Positions 36,497-44,993 of a stretch of 64,000 bases of DNA are shown piece by piece. Source of the DNA: Variovorax sp. (GTDB taxonomy: Bacteria; Pseudomonadota; Gammaproteobacteria; Burkholderiales; Burkholderiaceae_C); assembly GCA_017744285.1 (NCBI GenBank), contig JAGIBP010000004.1:62001-126000 (forward strand). Reading direction: 5' to 3'. A program made the translations under genes and the position numbers. Positions within the stretch are counted from its first letter, which is position 1. Each line of letters begins with the position of its first letter. The notes below the pieces were generated by a model. It saw nothing but the letters and a program-made list of their open reading frames with translations, did no database searches and was not told the DNA's origin.

Positions 36497-37069
36497 TCAC
36501 GCCCCGGTTCGCCAGCGCGCGAGAAGGCGGCGAACCACGCCTGTTCCGCCGCGAGGGTCCGTTCCGATGGGGCGGTCCCGGTAGAGGGCCCGCAGCTCGC
36601 TCAGAACTTCGTTGAGTGCGGCCAGGTTGCGTTCGGAGTAGACCCAGACCCCCGTGACGATGAAATGCCCGGGCATGCTCGACGGCATGGGTGCGACCTG
36701 GACGTTGTCGATGCCGATCCGATGCATGATCTCCGCGCGATCGGCGGCATCGCGTGCCCCTCCCTGCAGGAGCGGCAGCGGCCTCGAGAAGGCGAAACTC
36801 ACGGCCTGCACCTGCTCGAAGGTCTCCGCGACGAACGCGCAGATCTCCAGGAACACCAGCCGGCTGAGGTGACGGGCCTCCTCCTCGCGCCCCTTCATGG
36901 AGGGCCGGGGGTGTTCGATGTGGATCTCGTTCCCCGCGGGGCTCACCGGCACGCGATCCAGCGTGCAGATGAGACGCTCGCCATCGTGGACGAGCATCGG
37001 CTCGCCCAGGCTGTAGGCGGCTCCCCGCGGACCTGTTATTCGTAGTTGTCTCAAGATCAATGCCCGCAT
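36497..37069 (-). CDS. Unknown protein at the head of the glycan cluster (190 aa)
   Basis: I do not recognise this family. From ATG 37069 the protein has no signal peptide or membrane segment. It appears mixed alpha/beta: strands around MRALILRQLRITG and RLICTLDRVPVS, then helices (HLSRLVFLEICAFVAETFEQVQAVSF), then FIVTGVWVYSERNLAALNEVLSELRALY. Position at the 5' end of the minus-strand cluster suggests a related role. It could be a small regulatory or sugar-modifying protein. The track start at 37126 is too early, as the family-like N-terminus begins at MRALIL. Confidence 0.6.
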   Translation of the reverse strand: MRALILRQLRITGPRGAAYSLGEPMLVHDGERLICTLDRVPVSPAGNEIHIEHPRPSMKGREEEARHLSRLVFLEICAFVAETFEQVQAVSFAFSRPLPLLQGGARDAADRAEIMHRIGIDNVQVAPMPSSMPGHFIVTGVWVYSERNLAALNEVLSELRALYRDRPIGTDPRGGTGVVRRLLARWRTGA

Positions 37070-37225
37070 TCCCGGGCCCCAATGGTCACCACGATCGTAA
37101 GACGAGCGATCCGGCCCGATGCCCAACTGGAGTGCTTTCGGAGGGCATTCGGCTCTTTTTGCTGCGTTGCGGCAACATCCCCGGCCACTGCAGGGCGGGG
37201 CAGGACCGCGAACGCATTCGGCACT

Positions 37226-39763
37226 TCAGGCCCCGAAGGTGTAGCGCACGCCGATCCATGCGGTGCGCGGCGCGCCGGGTGCGAGGAAGGTCGCTCGCAC
37301 GAGCGGGAAGTCGCCGTTCGCGTTGGCCGGGAAGGGCCGTGCGACGAAGGCACCGGTGGGCGAGAAGGCGTTGGCGCCGAGTTGCCCGCCGGTCGTGTAC
37401 CTGCGGTCGAACAGGTTGTTGACCTCCACGAAGAACTTCAGCCCGGGGCGCGGCCTGAAGTCGGCGCCGAGGTTGAACACCGCGTAACCGCCGGTGCGTC
37501 CCTCGCCGGTGTAGTAGAGGCCGTCGGGCGCGTGAAGGCCGTTCTCGTTGCCGCGCACGTTCGATCCGCTGGAGGCCACCATGTCGAGGTTGAAGCCCCA
37601 GCGCGCATTCGGCTCCCAGCCGGCCGCGAGCTTGAGCACGCGGCGCGGCAGCAGCGCAAGGCGGTCCCCGGGCCGGATCGCGATCGTGCCCTCCGTGCCC
37701 GGCGCGCCGGCGAGCGCCGCGCTGTTGCTGCTGTTGCCCGAGCCGTCGATGGTCTCGGCGCTGCGGAACGTGGCATCGAGCAGCGCGAGGTTGGCGCCGA
37801 AGGTCCACCCCCGCGCGGGCAGCGCCGTCAGCCCTGCCTCGATGCCCTGGCGCCGCGTCTTGCCGAAGTTCTTGAAGTAGCCGAAGCCGCTCGCGTTGTC
37901 CGACACGAACAGGAGGTCGTCCCTGTTGTCCGAGCGGAACACGCCCAGGTTCCAGGTCGCGCTGCGCTGCCAGCCGCCGCGCAGGCCGGCCTCGAAGGTG
38001 GTGGTGACGACCTGCTTGAGCGGCGGATCGCCGGCCAGGGAATTCGGCAGCCGGCAGGGCATCGCGGGGTCGGCGCAGCCGAGTTCGATCGCGGTGGGTG
38101 CGCGGCTGCCCTGGTTCGCGCCCGCGTAGAGCGTCAGCGCCTCGGCGGCCGCGAAGCTCAGGCCGATGGCCGGGTTCAGGCGGCTGAAGCCGTGGTCGCC
38201 CGTGAGCGATCCGGGGGCCGGGCCGGGTGTGATCCAGTCGACGTTCTCGATCCTCGTGTGGTTGTATCGCCCTGACAGCGTGAGGTGCGCCGCCTCGCTG
38301 AGCTCGACGATGTCGCTCGCGTAGAGGCTCCAGGTGCGCGACCGGCTCGACAGGCCCACGCGCGCATCGAAGGCGTTCTCGGAATTCTGCGTGCCGTCGG
38401 CGAAGGCGCCGGGGCCAGCCAGCGGCGTGATCGTGCGGTCCGGGTTGACGAAGCCGAACTGCGCGCTCTGGTCGAAGCCGATCCGGCTCGCGTCGTAGGC
38501 GCCGCCGAAGACCACCTGATGAGCGATGCCGCCGGTTTCCACCCACGCCGTGAATTGGCCCGCGAGGCCCTGGTTGTGCTGCTCGGTGCGGGTGCGGTTG
38601 TGCAGCCCGTTGCATTTCTCGTTGGGCTCGTCGTTCGTGAGCACGTTGGCGATGCAGCGCCAGCGCGGGAAGGGCGTGTTGGCCTGCGTCTCGCCGCTGG
38701 CGGGAAAGCCCGTGAAGCCGGCGCGTGCGAGCGCCGCGCGCTCGGCCGCGCTGGGCTGGTAGAGCGATTCGCCGAGCGAGCCGTCGTTGACGTCGCCGTT
38801 GAGCGTGCCGGCCCGGATGTCGCGCCAGTAGGCGTTCCCCGTGAAGCGCAGCCTGTCGCCGATGTCGTGGCTGCCCTGCAGGTTCAGGAAGACCGAGCGG
38901 TTGTGTGTCTGGTCGGGGATCGTGTAGATGCTCTTCCAGTCGCGCTGCAGGGCGTGCTGCTCCTGCAAGCCGTTGCCCGTGAGGTCGTTGTCGGCATAGG
39001 CCGCCGTGAGGGACAGCTCGGTGTCGCGCGAGCGCTGGCCGAGCTTTGCGAAGAGCTGCCGCAGGTCGCTGGGCGACGATGGGCGCCAGCCGCTCTCGTG
39101 GTAGCGGTTGCCCGCGACGTACCAGTTCACGCCGTCTTCGCGGCTGCCGCCGGTCTCGAACTCGCCCGCGATGCGGCCGTTGCTGCCGCCGAGCATCTGC
39201 AACGACGTGCCCGGGCTCGTGAAGCCGTCCTTGGTGCGCACCGAGAGCGCGCCGCCGAGCGTGTTCAGGCCGAACAGCGGATTGCTCCCGGGCATCAGCA
39301 CCACGTTCTGGATCACGCTCTGCGGAATCAGGTCCCAGCTCACGACGTCGCCGAAGGGCTGGTTCAGGCGCACGCCGTCCAGGTAGACGGACAGCCCCTG
39401 GGGCGTGCCGAGCAGCGGCGAGGCCGTGAAGCCGCGGTAGTTGACGTCGACCTGGAACGGGTTGCCCTGGATCTCGTTGACCGTCACGCCGTTCATGCCG
39501 CGCGCGAGGAAGCCGGGGAGATCCAGCGCATGCGAACGCTCGATGTCCGCGCCGGTGGCGCTTTGCACGTTGGCGGGCACCTGGTCCTTCGGCACGTCCA
39601 GGCCCGGCAGCGGGGTGGGCGCGACGACCGTGATCGTCGGGAGTTCGCCAACCGGTGCCTGCGACTGGGCGAGGCTTCGGGGACTGCCGCAAAGCGCGAG
39701 CGGGACGGTCGCGACGAGCGCCAGCGACGGGTGGCGCATGCGAGCCCCGCGGCAACGTGGCAT
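37226..39763 (-). CDS. TonB-dependent outer-membrane receptor
   Basis: An 845-residue receptor. The signal peptide ends near PRSLAQS. The TonB-box region (ELPTITVVAP) leads into the plug domain, ~60-180, with YLDGVRLNQPFGDVVSWDLIP and NPLFGLNTLGGALSVRTK. The barrel follows and ends in an aromatic-containing strand (AWIGVRYTFGA). AGGAG lies 6 bp before ATG 39763, which decides the start. Family members import siderophores, cobalamin, metals or glycans. No Fur-like site or partner gene was seen, so the ligand is open. Confidence 0.93.
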   Translation of the reverse strand: MPRCRGARMRHPSLALVATVPLALCGSPRSLAQSQAPVGELPTITVVAPTPLPGLDVPKDQVPANVQSATGADIERSHALDLPGFLARGMNGVTVNEIQGNPFQVDVNYRGFTASPLLGTPQGLSVYLDGVRLNQPFGDVVSWDLIPQSVIQNVVLMPGSNPLFGLNTLGGALSVRTKDGFTSPGTSLQMLGGSNGRIAGEFETGGSREDGVNWYVAGNRYHESGWRPSSPSDLRQLFAKLGQRSRDTELSLTAAYADNDLTGNGLQEQHALQRDWKSIYTIPDQTHNRSVFLNLQGSHDIGDRLRFTGNAYWRDIRAGTLNGDVNDGSLGESLYQPSAAERAALARAGFTGFPASGETQANTPFPRWRCIANVLTNDEPNEKCNGLHNRTRTEQHNQGLAGQFTAWVETGGIAHQVVFGGAYDASRIGFDQSAQFGFVNPDRTITPLAGPGAFADGTQNSENAFDARVGLSSRSRTWSLYASDIVELSEAAHLTLSGRYNHTRIENVDWITPGPAPGSLTGDHGFSRLNPAIGLSFAAAEALTLYAGANQGSRAPTAIELGCADPAMPCRLPNSLAGDPPLKQVVTTTFEAGLRGGWQRSATWNLGVFRSDNRDDLLFVSDNASGFGYFKNFGKTRRQGIEAGLTALPARGWTFGANLALLDATFRSAETIDGSGNSSNSAALAGAPGTEGTIAIRPGDRLALLPRRVLKLAAGWEPNARWGFNLDMVASSGSNVRGNENGLHAPDGLYYTGEGRTGGYAVFNLGADFRPRPGLKFFVEVNNLFDRRYTTGGQLGANAFSPTGAFVARPFPANANGDFPLVRATFLAPGAPRTAWIGVRYTFGA

Positions 39764-39820
39764 GGGTGTCTCCTCTTCCCTCTTGGTGGCGTGCCAAGTT
39801 AGGGCAGGAGATCCGCCGCT

Positions 39821-39854
39821 GTAAAGAGAAGCTTCCCGGCCGTGCGCGCCGGGA
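39821..39854 (-). terminator. Rho-independent terminator for the lipoprotein gene
   Basis: On the minus strand, 10 bp after the lipoprotein stop, TCCCGGC and GCCGGGA arms with a 7-nt loop are followed by a T-rich stretch (TTCTCTTT). It should end lipoprotein transcription before the TonB receptor gene 60 bp further on. Confidence 0.65.
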
Positions 39855-39863
39855 GGAGCCGCC

Positions 39864-40979
39864 TCAGATGGCCATCGCCGCCGCCAGGCTGTCGCGGGCC
39901 GCCTTGTTCATGCGGACATGGAACGGCAGGAACGTGAGCCGGTCGGTCACCGTCGCGCCGCCGGGGTTGGACACGTAGTAGCTGCCCCCGAGCGGCGTGC
40001 CGTCCTTGACGAGCGCGCCGGTGTAGACGTTCCCATTGAGCTCGAAGTAGACCCTGTACTGGACCGTCATGCTCAGCGTGGCCGACCGCGGGCGCGGTGC
40101 ATTGGCGACCCAGACCTTGACGCCGTCGATCATGCGCACGGTTCCGTCGGACATGAGGTAGGTGACCGCGTCGCTGGGTGACGTGATGCCGGGCGTCAGC
40201 ACGTCGGCCAGTGTCGCGTTCGTCGCGCAGGCCGAGATGTTGGCGTCGGTCGTGGTGGCCGCGCAGTCGTGAGCGTAGTAGCGATCGCCCAGGGCCGTTT
40301 CCGTGAACTTGATGTAGCTCGCGCCCGCGGCCCAGGTCGCCGTGGGCTTCAGGACGGCCGGGTTGGAGAAGAACGAGTTGTGGAAGTGGGCGAAGTCCGG
40401 CGAGGTGGCGGTCATGGCGCCGGTCAGCGCCACGGTCTCGTAGTTGCTGCGGATCCCCGAGAAGATCACCGTGCGGTTGTCGCCGGCCAGCCGGTTGATC
40501 TGCACGTCGCCGCCGACGTAGCTCACCGTGGAGGCGCTGATGAAAGGCGAAACCAGGATGGCACCATTCTTCAGGACGCGCGTCTCTCCCGGTGAGACCA
40601 GGGCGAGCGTGCTGGCCAGGTTCTGCGCCGCCGTCTGCTGGGTCGTCTGCGGGCCATTCGTGAGCGGCGAAGCGGCCATGACCGCGGAGCCGGATTCCGC
40701 GAAGTTCGTGCCACTGGTCTGCCCGCCGGAGTAGTTCAGGTTCCAGATCAGCTGATAGCTGCCCGCGCTCGGCGCGAGGATCAGGTTCTCGAAGGCCTGC
40801 TGGTTGGCGCTGAGCGACGGGGCCTGCTGCTGCGACGGTTGCGAGGCCGAGGGGCTTGCACTTCCGTTCGCCCCCAGGGCCACCGGTGCGCCGGATGAAC
40901 CGCCGCCCCCACCGCACGCCGAGATCAGGGTCGTGGCCAGGGCCAGGAGGGCAATGCGCCCGCGCTTTGCTGAAATCAT
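39864..40979 (-). CDS. Exported lipoprotein, function unknown (371 aa)
   Basis: The signal peptide ends in lipobox ISAC, followed by GGGGGSSG and a Ser/Gln-rich linker. The rest (~55-371) is rich in short beta strands and Thr/Ser/Ala, with no motif I recognise. One disulfide is possible (CAATTTDANISAC). AGGAG stands 6-7 bp before ATG 40979. It shares the Cys-polyglycine start with three other lipoproteins in the window. Its long leader contains two hairpins, suggesting post-transcriptional control. Confidence 0.75.
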   Translation of the reverse strand: MISAKRGRIALLALATTLISACGGGGGSSGAPVALGANGSASPSASQPSQQQAPSLSANQQAFENLILAPSAGSYQLIWNLNYSGGQTSGTNFAESGSAVMAASPLTNGPQTTQQTAAQNLASTLALVSPGETRVLKNGAILVSPFISASTVSYVGGDVQINRLAGDNRTVIFSGIRSNYETVALTGAMTATSPDFAHFHNSFFSNPAVLKPTATWAAGASYIKFTETALGDRYYAHDCAATTTDANISACATNATLADVLTPGITSPSDAVTYLMSDGTVRMIDGVKVWVANAPRPRSATLSMTVQYRVYFELNGNVYTGALVKDGTPLGGSYYVSNPGGATVTDRLTFLPFHVRMNKAARDSLAAAMAI

Positions 40980-41011
40980 GGGTCTTCTCCTCGTTGTAAT
41001 TGCGACGCCAT

Positions 41012-41057
41012 GGTCCTCTTTGTGAGGACCTTTCTTGGTAGCCCAGACCAAATCTGG
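41012..41057 (-). promoter_or_regulatory. Two tandem hairpins in the lipoprotein leader
   Basis: On the minus strand, CCAGA-N5-TCTGG (41043-41057) is followed by GGTCCTC-N5-GAGGACC (41012-41030), 33 bp before the lipoprotein ATG. Both have perfect arms. They may fold in the mRNA leader or act as operators. Confidence 0.5.
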
Positions 41058-41213
41058 ACTTCTCACAAGAAAACTCACGCAAAGTAACAAAATGCAGCTC
41101 AACCGCGAATCATGAGAAACGCGGAGACGGGCGCGCGCATCGCGGACCGGGGCCGCCCCCGGAGGCTGTTCATCGGTGGAACTCCCAAGCCGGTAGGCAC
41201 GCGGATTGCAATA

Positions 41214-41246
41214 GGGTTGCACCTTCACTTCGAAAAAGTGCAACCC
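41214..41246. promoter_or_regulatory. Inverted repeat GGGTTGCAC-N15-GTGCAACCC upstream of putA
   Basis: A perfect 9-bp inverted repeat lies 23 bp before the putA ATG, with a second nested repeat CACTT-N5-AAGTG at 41226-41240. As DNA it could bind a repressor or activator. As RNA it would form a hairpin near the putA ribosome-binding site. Since this PutA lacks its own DNA-binding domain, a separate regulator or RNA control is expected. Confidence 0.6.
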
Positions 41247-41269
41247 GCACGCCGCGAGTCGACCGAAGC

Positions 41270-44200
41270 ATGAGTCTCACCGAGATCTTCAGTGGGTCGG
41301 TCGCGGTGCAACCCTTCCTGGCGTTCGCGCAGGGCGTGGCGCCGCAGTCGGTCCGTCGCGCGGCCATCACGGCCGCGTACCGGCGCCCCGAACCCGAGTG
41401 CGTGCCGCTGCTCATCGGCCAGGCGCGCCAGCCCGCCGCCGTGACGGCCAGGACCGGCGAACTGGCACGCAAGCTGGTGGGCGCGCTGCGCGAGCGCGCC
41501 GGCAGCAGCGGGGTCGAGGGCCTGCTGCAGGAGTTCTCGCTGTCCAGCCAGGAGGGCGTGGCCCTGATGTGCCTGGCCGAGGCCCTGCTGCGCATCCCCG
41601 ACCGCGCCACGCGCGATGCGCTGATCCGCGACAAGATCAGCCAGGGCGACTGGCAGGCCCACATCGGCCACTCGCCCTCGCTGTTCGTCAATGCCGCCGC
41701 GTGGGGCTTGCTGCTCACCGGCAAGCTGGTGTCGACCAGCAGCGAGCGGACGCTGTCGTCGGCGCTGACGCGGCTGATCGGCAAGGGCGGCGAGCCGCTG
41801 ATCCGCAAGGGCGTGGACTCGGCGATGCGGGTGATGGGCGAGCAGTTCGTCACGGGCGAGTCGATCTCGTCCGCCCTCGCCAACAGCCGCAGGCACGAGC
41901 AGAAGGGCTTCCGTTACTCGTACGACATGCTGGGCGAGGCCGCCACCACGGCGGAAGACGCGCAGCGCTACTTCGCGCTGTACGAGCAGGCCCTCCACGC
42001 CATCGGCCGCGCGAGCGCCGGGCGCGGCATCTACGAAGGGCCGGGCATCTCGATCAAGCTGTCGGCGCTGCACCCGCGCTACGCGCGCGCCCAGCACGAG
42101 CGGGTGATGGCCGAACTGCTGCCGCGCGTGCGCGCGCTGGCCCTGCTCGCGCGCCGCTACGACATCGGCCTCAATATCGACGCCGAGGAAGCCGACCGGC
42201 TGGAGCTGTCGCTCGACCTGCTCGAGGCGCTGTGCTTCGACGCCGATCTGCAGGGCTGGGACGGCGTCGGCTTCGTGGTGCAGGCCTACCAGAAGCGCTG
42301 CCTCTTCGTCATCGACCACCTGATCGAACTCGCCCAGCGCAGCGGCCGGCGCCTGATGGTGCGGCTGGTCAAGGGGGCCTACTGGGACAGCGAGATCAAG
42401 CGCGCGCAGGTCGACGGCCTGGAGGACTACCCGGTCTTCACGCGCAAGGTACACACCGACGTCTCCTACCTCGCCTGCGCGCGCAGGCTGCTCGGGCAGC
42501 CGCAGGCCATCTATCCGCAGTTCGCGACCCACAACGCCCACACGCTGGCCGCGATCTACCACATGGCCGGCCACAGCTACTACCCCGGCCAGTACGAGTT
42601 CCAGTGCCTGCACGGCATGGGCGAGCCGCTGTACGAGCATGTGATCGGGCCGGTGTCCGACGGCGGGCTCGCGCGGCCGTGCCGCATCTACGCGCCCGTG
42701 GGCACGCACGAGACGCTGCTCGCCTACCTGGTGCGCCGCCTGCTCGAGAACGGGGCCAACACGTCGTTCGTGAACCAGCTTGCCGATCCGCGCGTGCCGG
42801 TCGAGGCCCTGGTGGGCGACCCGGTCGCGGCCGCCGAGCGCATCGCGCCGCTGGGGGCGCCGCACGAGCGCATTCCGTTGCCGCGCGCGCTGTACCGCGC
42901 CGGTGGCGACGCGGGCCGCCTGAACTCCGCCGGCATCGACCTGACGAACGAGCAGCGGCTCGCGTCGCTGGCGACGGCCCTGCTCGGCAGCACCGGGCGC
43001 GAATGGCAGGCCCTGCCGACCGGAAGCACCTGGGCGTCGGAGCGGGCCCAGGCCGTGCGCAATCCGGCGGACCGCCGCGACGTGGTGGGACACGTGATGG
43101 AAGCCTCGGCCGAGGAGGCCGACGCGGCCCTGGCGGCCGCGGCCGCCGAGGCGCCCATCTGGCAATCGACGCCGGCCGGCGAGCGCGCGCGCTGCCTCGA
43201 GCGGGCGGCCGACGCGCTCGAGACGCAGATGCAGATGCTGCTCGGCGTGATCGTGCGCGAGGCCGGCAAGACGCTGCCCAACGCGATCGCCGAGGTGCGC
43301 GAGGCCGTCGACTTCCTGCGCTACTACGCCGCGCAGGCGCGGCTGGAACTGGGCGGCGGGCTGGAGCGGCCGCTGGGGCCGGTGCTCTGCATCAGCCCGT
43401 GGAACTTTCCGCTCGCGATCTTCACGGGCCAGGTGGCCGCGGCCCTGGCGGCCGGCAACGTGGTGCTGGCCAAGCCGGCCGAACAGACGCCGCTGGTGGC
43501 GGCCTGCGCGGTCGAGATCCTGCATGCCTCGGGCGTGCCGCAAGGCGCGCTGCAACTGCTGCCTGGCGACGGCGAGACCGTCGGCGCGCGCCTGGTGGCC
43601 GACGCGCGCGTGCGCGGCGTGATGTTCACCGGCTCGACCGACGTGGCGCGGCTCATCGCGCGCACCCTGGCCGAGCGGCTCGACGACCACGGCCGGACCA
43701 TCCCGCTCATCGCCGAGACCGGCGGGCAGAACGCGATGGTCGTGGACTCGTCGGCCCTGCCCGAGCAGGTGGTGCTCGACGTGCTGCAGTCGGCCTACGA
43801 TTCGGCGGGCCAGCGCTGCTCGGCGCTGCGGCTTTTGTGCCTGCAGGAAGACGTCGCGGACCGCATCCTCGCCATGCTGCGCGGCGCGATGCGCGAGCTG
43901 GCCGTCGGCAACCCCGACCGGCTGGACACCGACGTCGGCCCGCTGATCGACGACGCCGCGCGCGACACCATCGAGCGGCACGTGGCCGCGATGGCCGCGG
44001 CCGGCTGCCGCGTCGAGCGCCTGACGCTGCCGCCCGCCTGCGCGCAGGGCAGCTTCGCGGCGCCCGCATTGATCGAGATCGACAGCCCCGCGCAGCTCGA
44101 ACGCGAGGTGTTCGGGCCGGTGCTGCACGTGGTGCGCTATGCGCGCGAGAGCCTCGGCGCGCTGATCGATGCCATCAACGCCACGGGCTACGGCCTGACC

Positions 44201-44884
44201 TTCGGCCTGCACACGCGCATCGACGAGACGATCGCGCAGGTGGTCCTGCGCATCCGCGCCGGCAACGTGTACGTGAACCGCAACGTGGTCGGCGCCGTCG
44301 TGGGCGTGCAGCCTTTCGGCGGCGAAGGGCTGTCGGGCACGGGGCCCAAGGCGGGCGGCCCGCTCTACCTGTACCGCCTGCTGCGCGAGCGCCCGCCGCG
44401 GGCGCTGCACCTGGGCGAACCCACGGTGCTGCCCGGGCCGACGGGGGAGCGCAACGTCTACAGCGTGGTGCCGCGCGGCACGGTGCTCTGCGTCGCGGCC
44501 ACGGCCGCGGGCGCCCGGGCGCAGTGGGAGGCGGTCTCGGCCACGGGCAACCGCGCGCTGTGGATCGACACCCCGGCCGCCCGAGCCTTCGCCGGGCAGC
44601 TGCCGGAGGCCGACCGCCCGAAGGCGACGCTGATCCCGGAGGCCGACGCGCTCGCCGCCGAGTTCCATGCCGCGCTCTTCGAGGGCGACCCGGACGCGCT
44701 GCGCGAGCTCAACCGGCGGCTGGCCGCGCGCGAAGGGCCGATCGTGTCCGTCCAGGGCCTGGCCTCGAACGAGATCGAGGCTGCACGCGCCCGCTACGAC
44801 CGGGAGCGTCTCGTGGTCGAGCGCGCGATCAGCACCAACACGGCGGCCGCGGGCGGCAACGCCTCGCTGATGACGATCGGCTGA
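41270..44884 (+). CDS. putA: Bifunctional proline dehydrogenase / L-glutamate gamma-semialdehyde dehydrogenase
   Basis: A 1204-residue enzyme that oxidises proline to glutamate. The FAD proline dehydrogenase barrel (~160-480) shows FRYSYDMLGEAATT, LNIDAEEADRLELSL and RLVKGAYWDSEIKRAQ. The aldehyde dehydrogenase part (~560-1050) has CISPWNFPLAIF, FTGSTDVARLIAR, AETGGQNAM and nucleophile C850 in AGQRCSALR. A C-terminal ~150-residue domain closes the substrate tunnel. It starts directly with MSLTEIFSG; the ribbon-helix-helix repressor domain of E. coli PutA (1320 aa) is missing, so it cannot autorepress. It diverges from a lipoprotein gene. Confidence 0.96.
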   Translation: MSLTEIFSGSVAVQPFLAFAQGVAPQSVRRAAITAAYRRPEPECVPLLIGQARQPAAVTARTGELARKLVGALRERAGSSGVEGLLQEFSLSSQEGVALMCLAEALLRIPDRATRDALIRDKISQGDWQAHIGHSPSLFVNAAAWGLLLTGKLVSTSSERTLSSALTRLIGKGGEPLIRKGVDSAMRVMGEQFVTGESISSALANSRRHEQKGFRYSYDMLGEAATTAEDAQRYFALYEQALHAIGRASAGRGIYEGPGISIKLSALHPRYARAQHERVMAELLPRVRALALLARRYDIGLNIDAEEADRLELSLDLLEALCFDADLQGWDGVGFVVQAYQKRCLFVIDHLIELAQRSGRRLMVRLVKGAYWDSEIKRAQVDGLEDYPVFTRKVHTDVSYLACARRLLGQPQAIYPQFATHNAHTLAAIYHMAGHSYYPGQYEFQCLHGMGEPLYEHVIGPVSDGGLARPCRIYAPVGTHETLLAYLVRRLLENGANTSFVNQLADPRVPVEALVGDPVAAAERIAPLGAPHERIPLPRALYRAGGDAGRLNSAGIDLTNEQRLASLATALLGSTGREWQALPTGSTWASERAQAVRNPADRRDVVGHVMEASAEEADAALAAAAAEAPIWQSTPAGERARCLERAADALETQMQMLLGVIVREAGKTLPNAIAEVREAVDFLRYYAAQARLELGGGLERPLGPVLCISPWNFPLAIFTGQVAAALAAGNVVLAKPAEQTPLVAACAVEILHASGVPQGALQLLPGDGETVGARLVADARVRGVMFTGSTDVARLIARTLAERLDDHGRTIPLIAETGGQNAMVVDSSALPEQVVLDVLQSAYDSAGQRCSALRLLCLQEDVADRILAMLRGAMRELAVGNPDRLDTDVGPLIDDAARDTIERHVAAMAAAGCRVERLTLPPACAQGSFAAPALIEIDSPAQLEREVFGPVLHVVRYARESLGALIDAINATGYGLTFGLHTRIDETIAQVVLRIRAGNVYVNRNVVGAVVGVQPFGGEGLSGTGPKAGGPLYLYRLLRERPPRALHLGEPTVLPGPTGERNVYSVVPRGTVLCVAATAAGARAQWEAVSATGNRALWIDTPAARAFAGQLPEADRPKATLIPEADALAAEFHAALFEGDPDALRELNRRLAAREGPIVSVQGLASNEIEAARARYDRERLVVERAISTNTAAAGGNASLMTIG

Positions 44885-44923
44885 TGGCCGTCATGTTCCG
44901 CGGGGCTGTCCCGCCCGCACTGC

Positions 44924-44971
44924 AAAAAAAAGGGCGCAGCCGGCCCCCCGCGCGGGGGGCCGGCTGCGCCC
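44924..44971 (-). terminator. Strong intrinsic terminator: 40-bp perfect palindrome plus A8 (U-run on minus strand)
   Basis: Positions 44932-44971 form a perfect 2 x 20-bp inverted repeat (arm GGGCGCAGCCGGCCCCCCGC) with no spare loop bases. It is preceded on the plus strand by eight A, which become a U-run for leftward transcripts. It terminates the minus-strand lipoprotein gene ending at 44994. For putA it offers the hairpin but no U-run. Confidence 0.85.
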
Positions 44972-44993
44972 CTCGGCTGCCGCGAACGAGCTG

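Noticed and set aside
33552-37082. Full 1176-aa reading of the sulfotransferase ORF
   Set aside because: The first ~290 codons overlap the opposite-frame small gene and read as low-complexity Pro/Arg sequence, so the start was moved to GTG 36218.
41225-44668. 1147-aa minus-strand ORF and the 1210-aa plus ORF at 41398-45030
   Set aside because: Both are out-of-frame shadows of putA, which explains the whole interval with intact domains.
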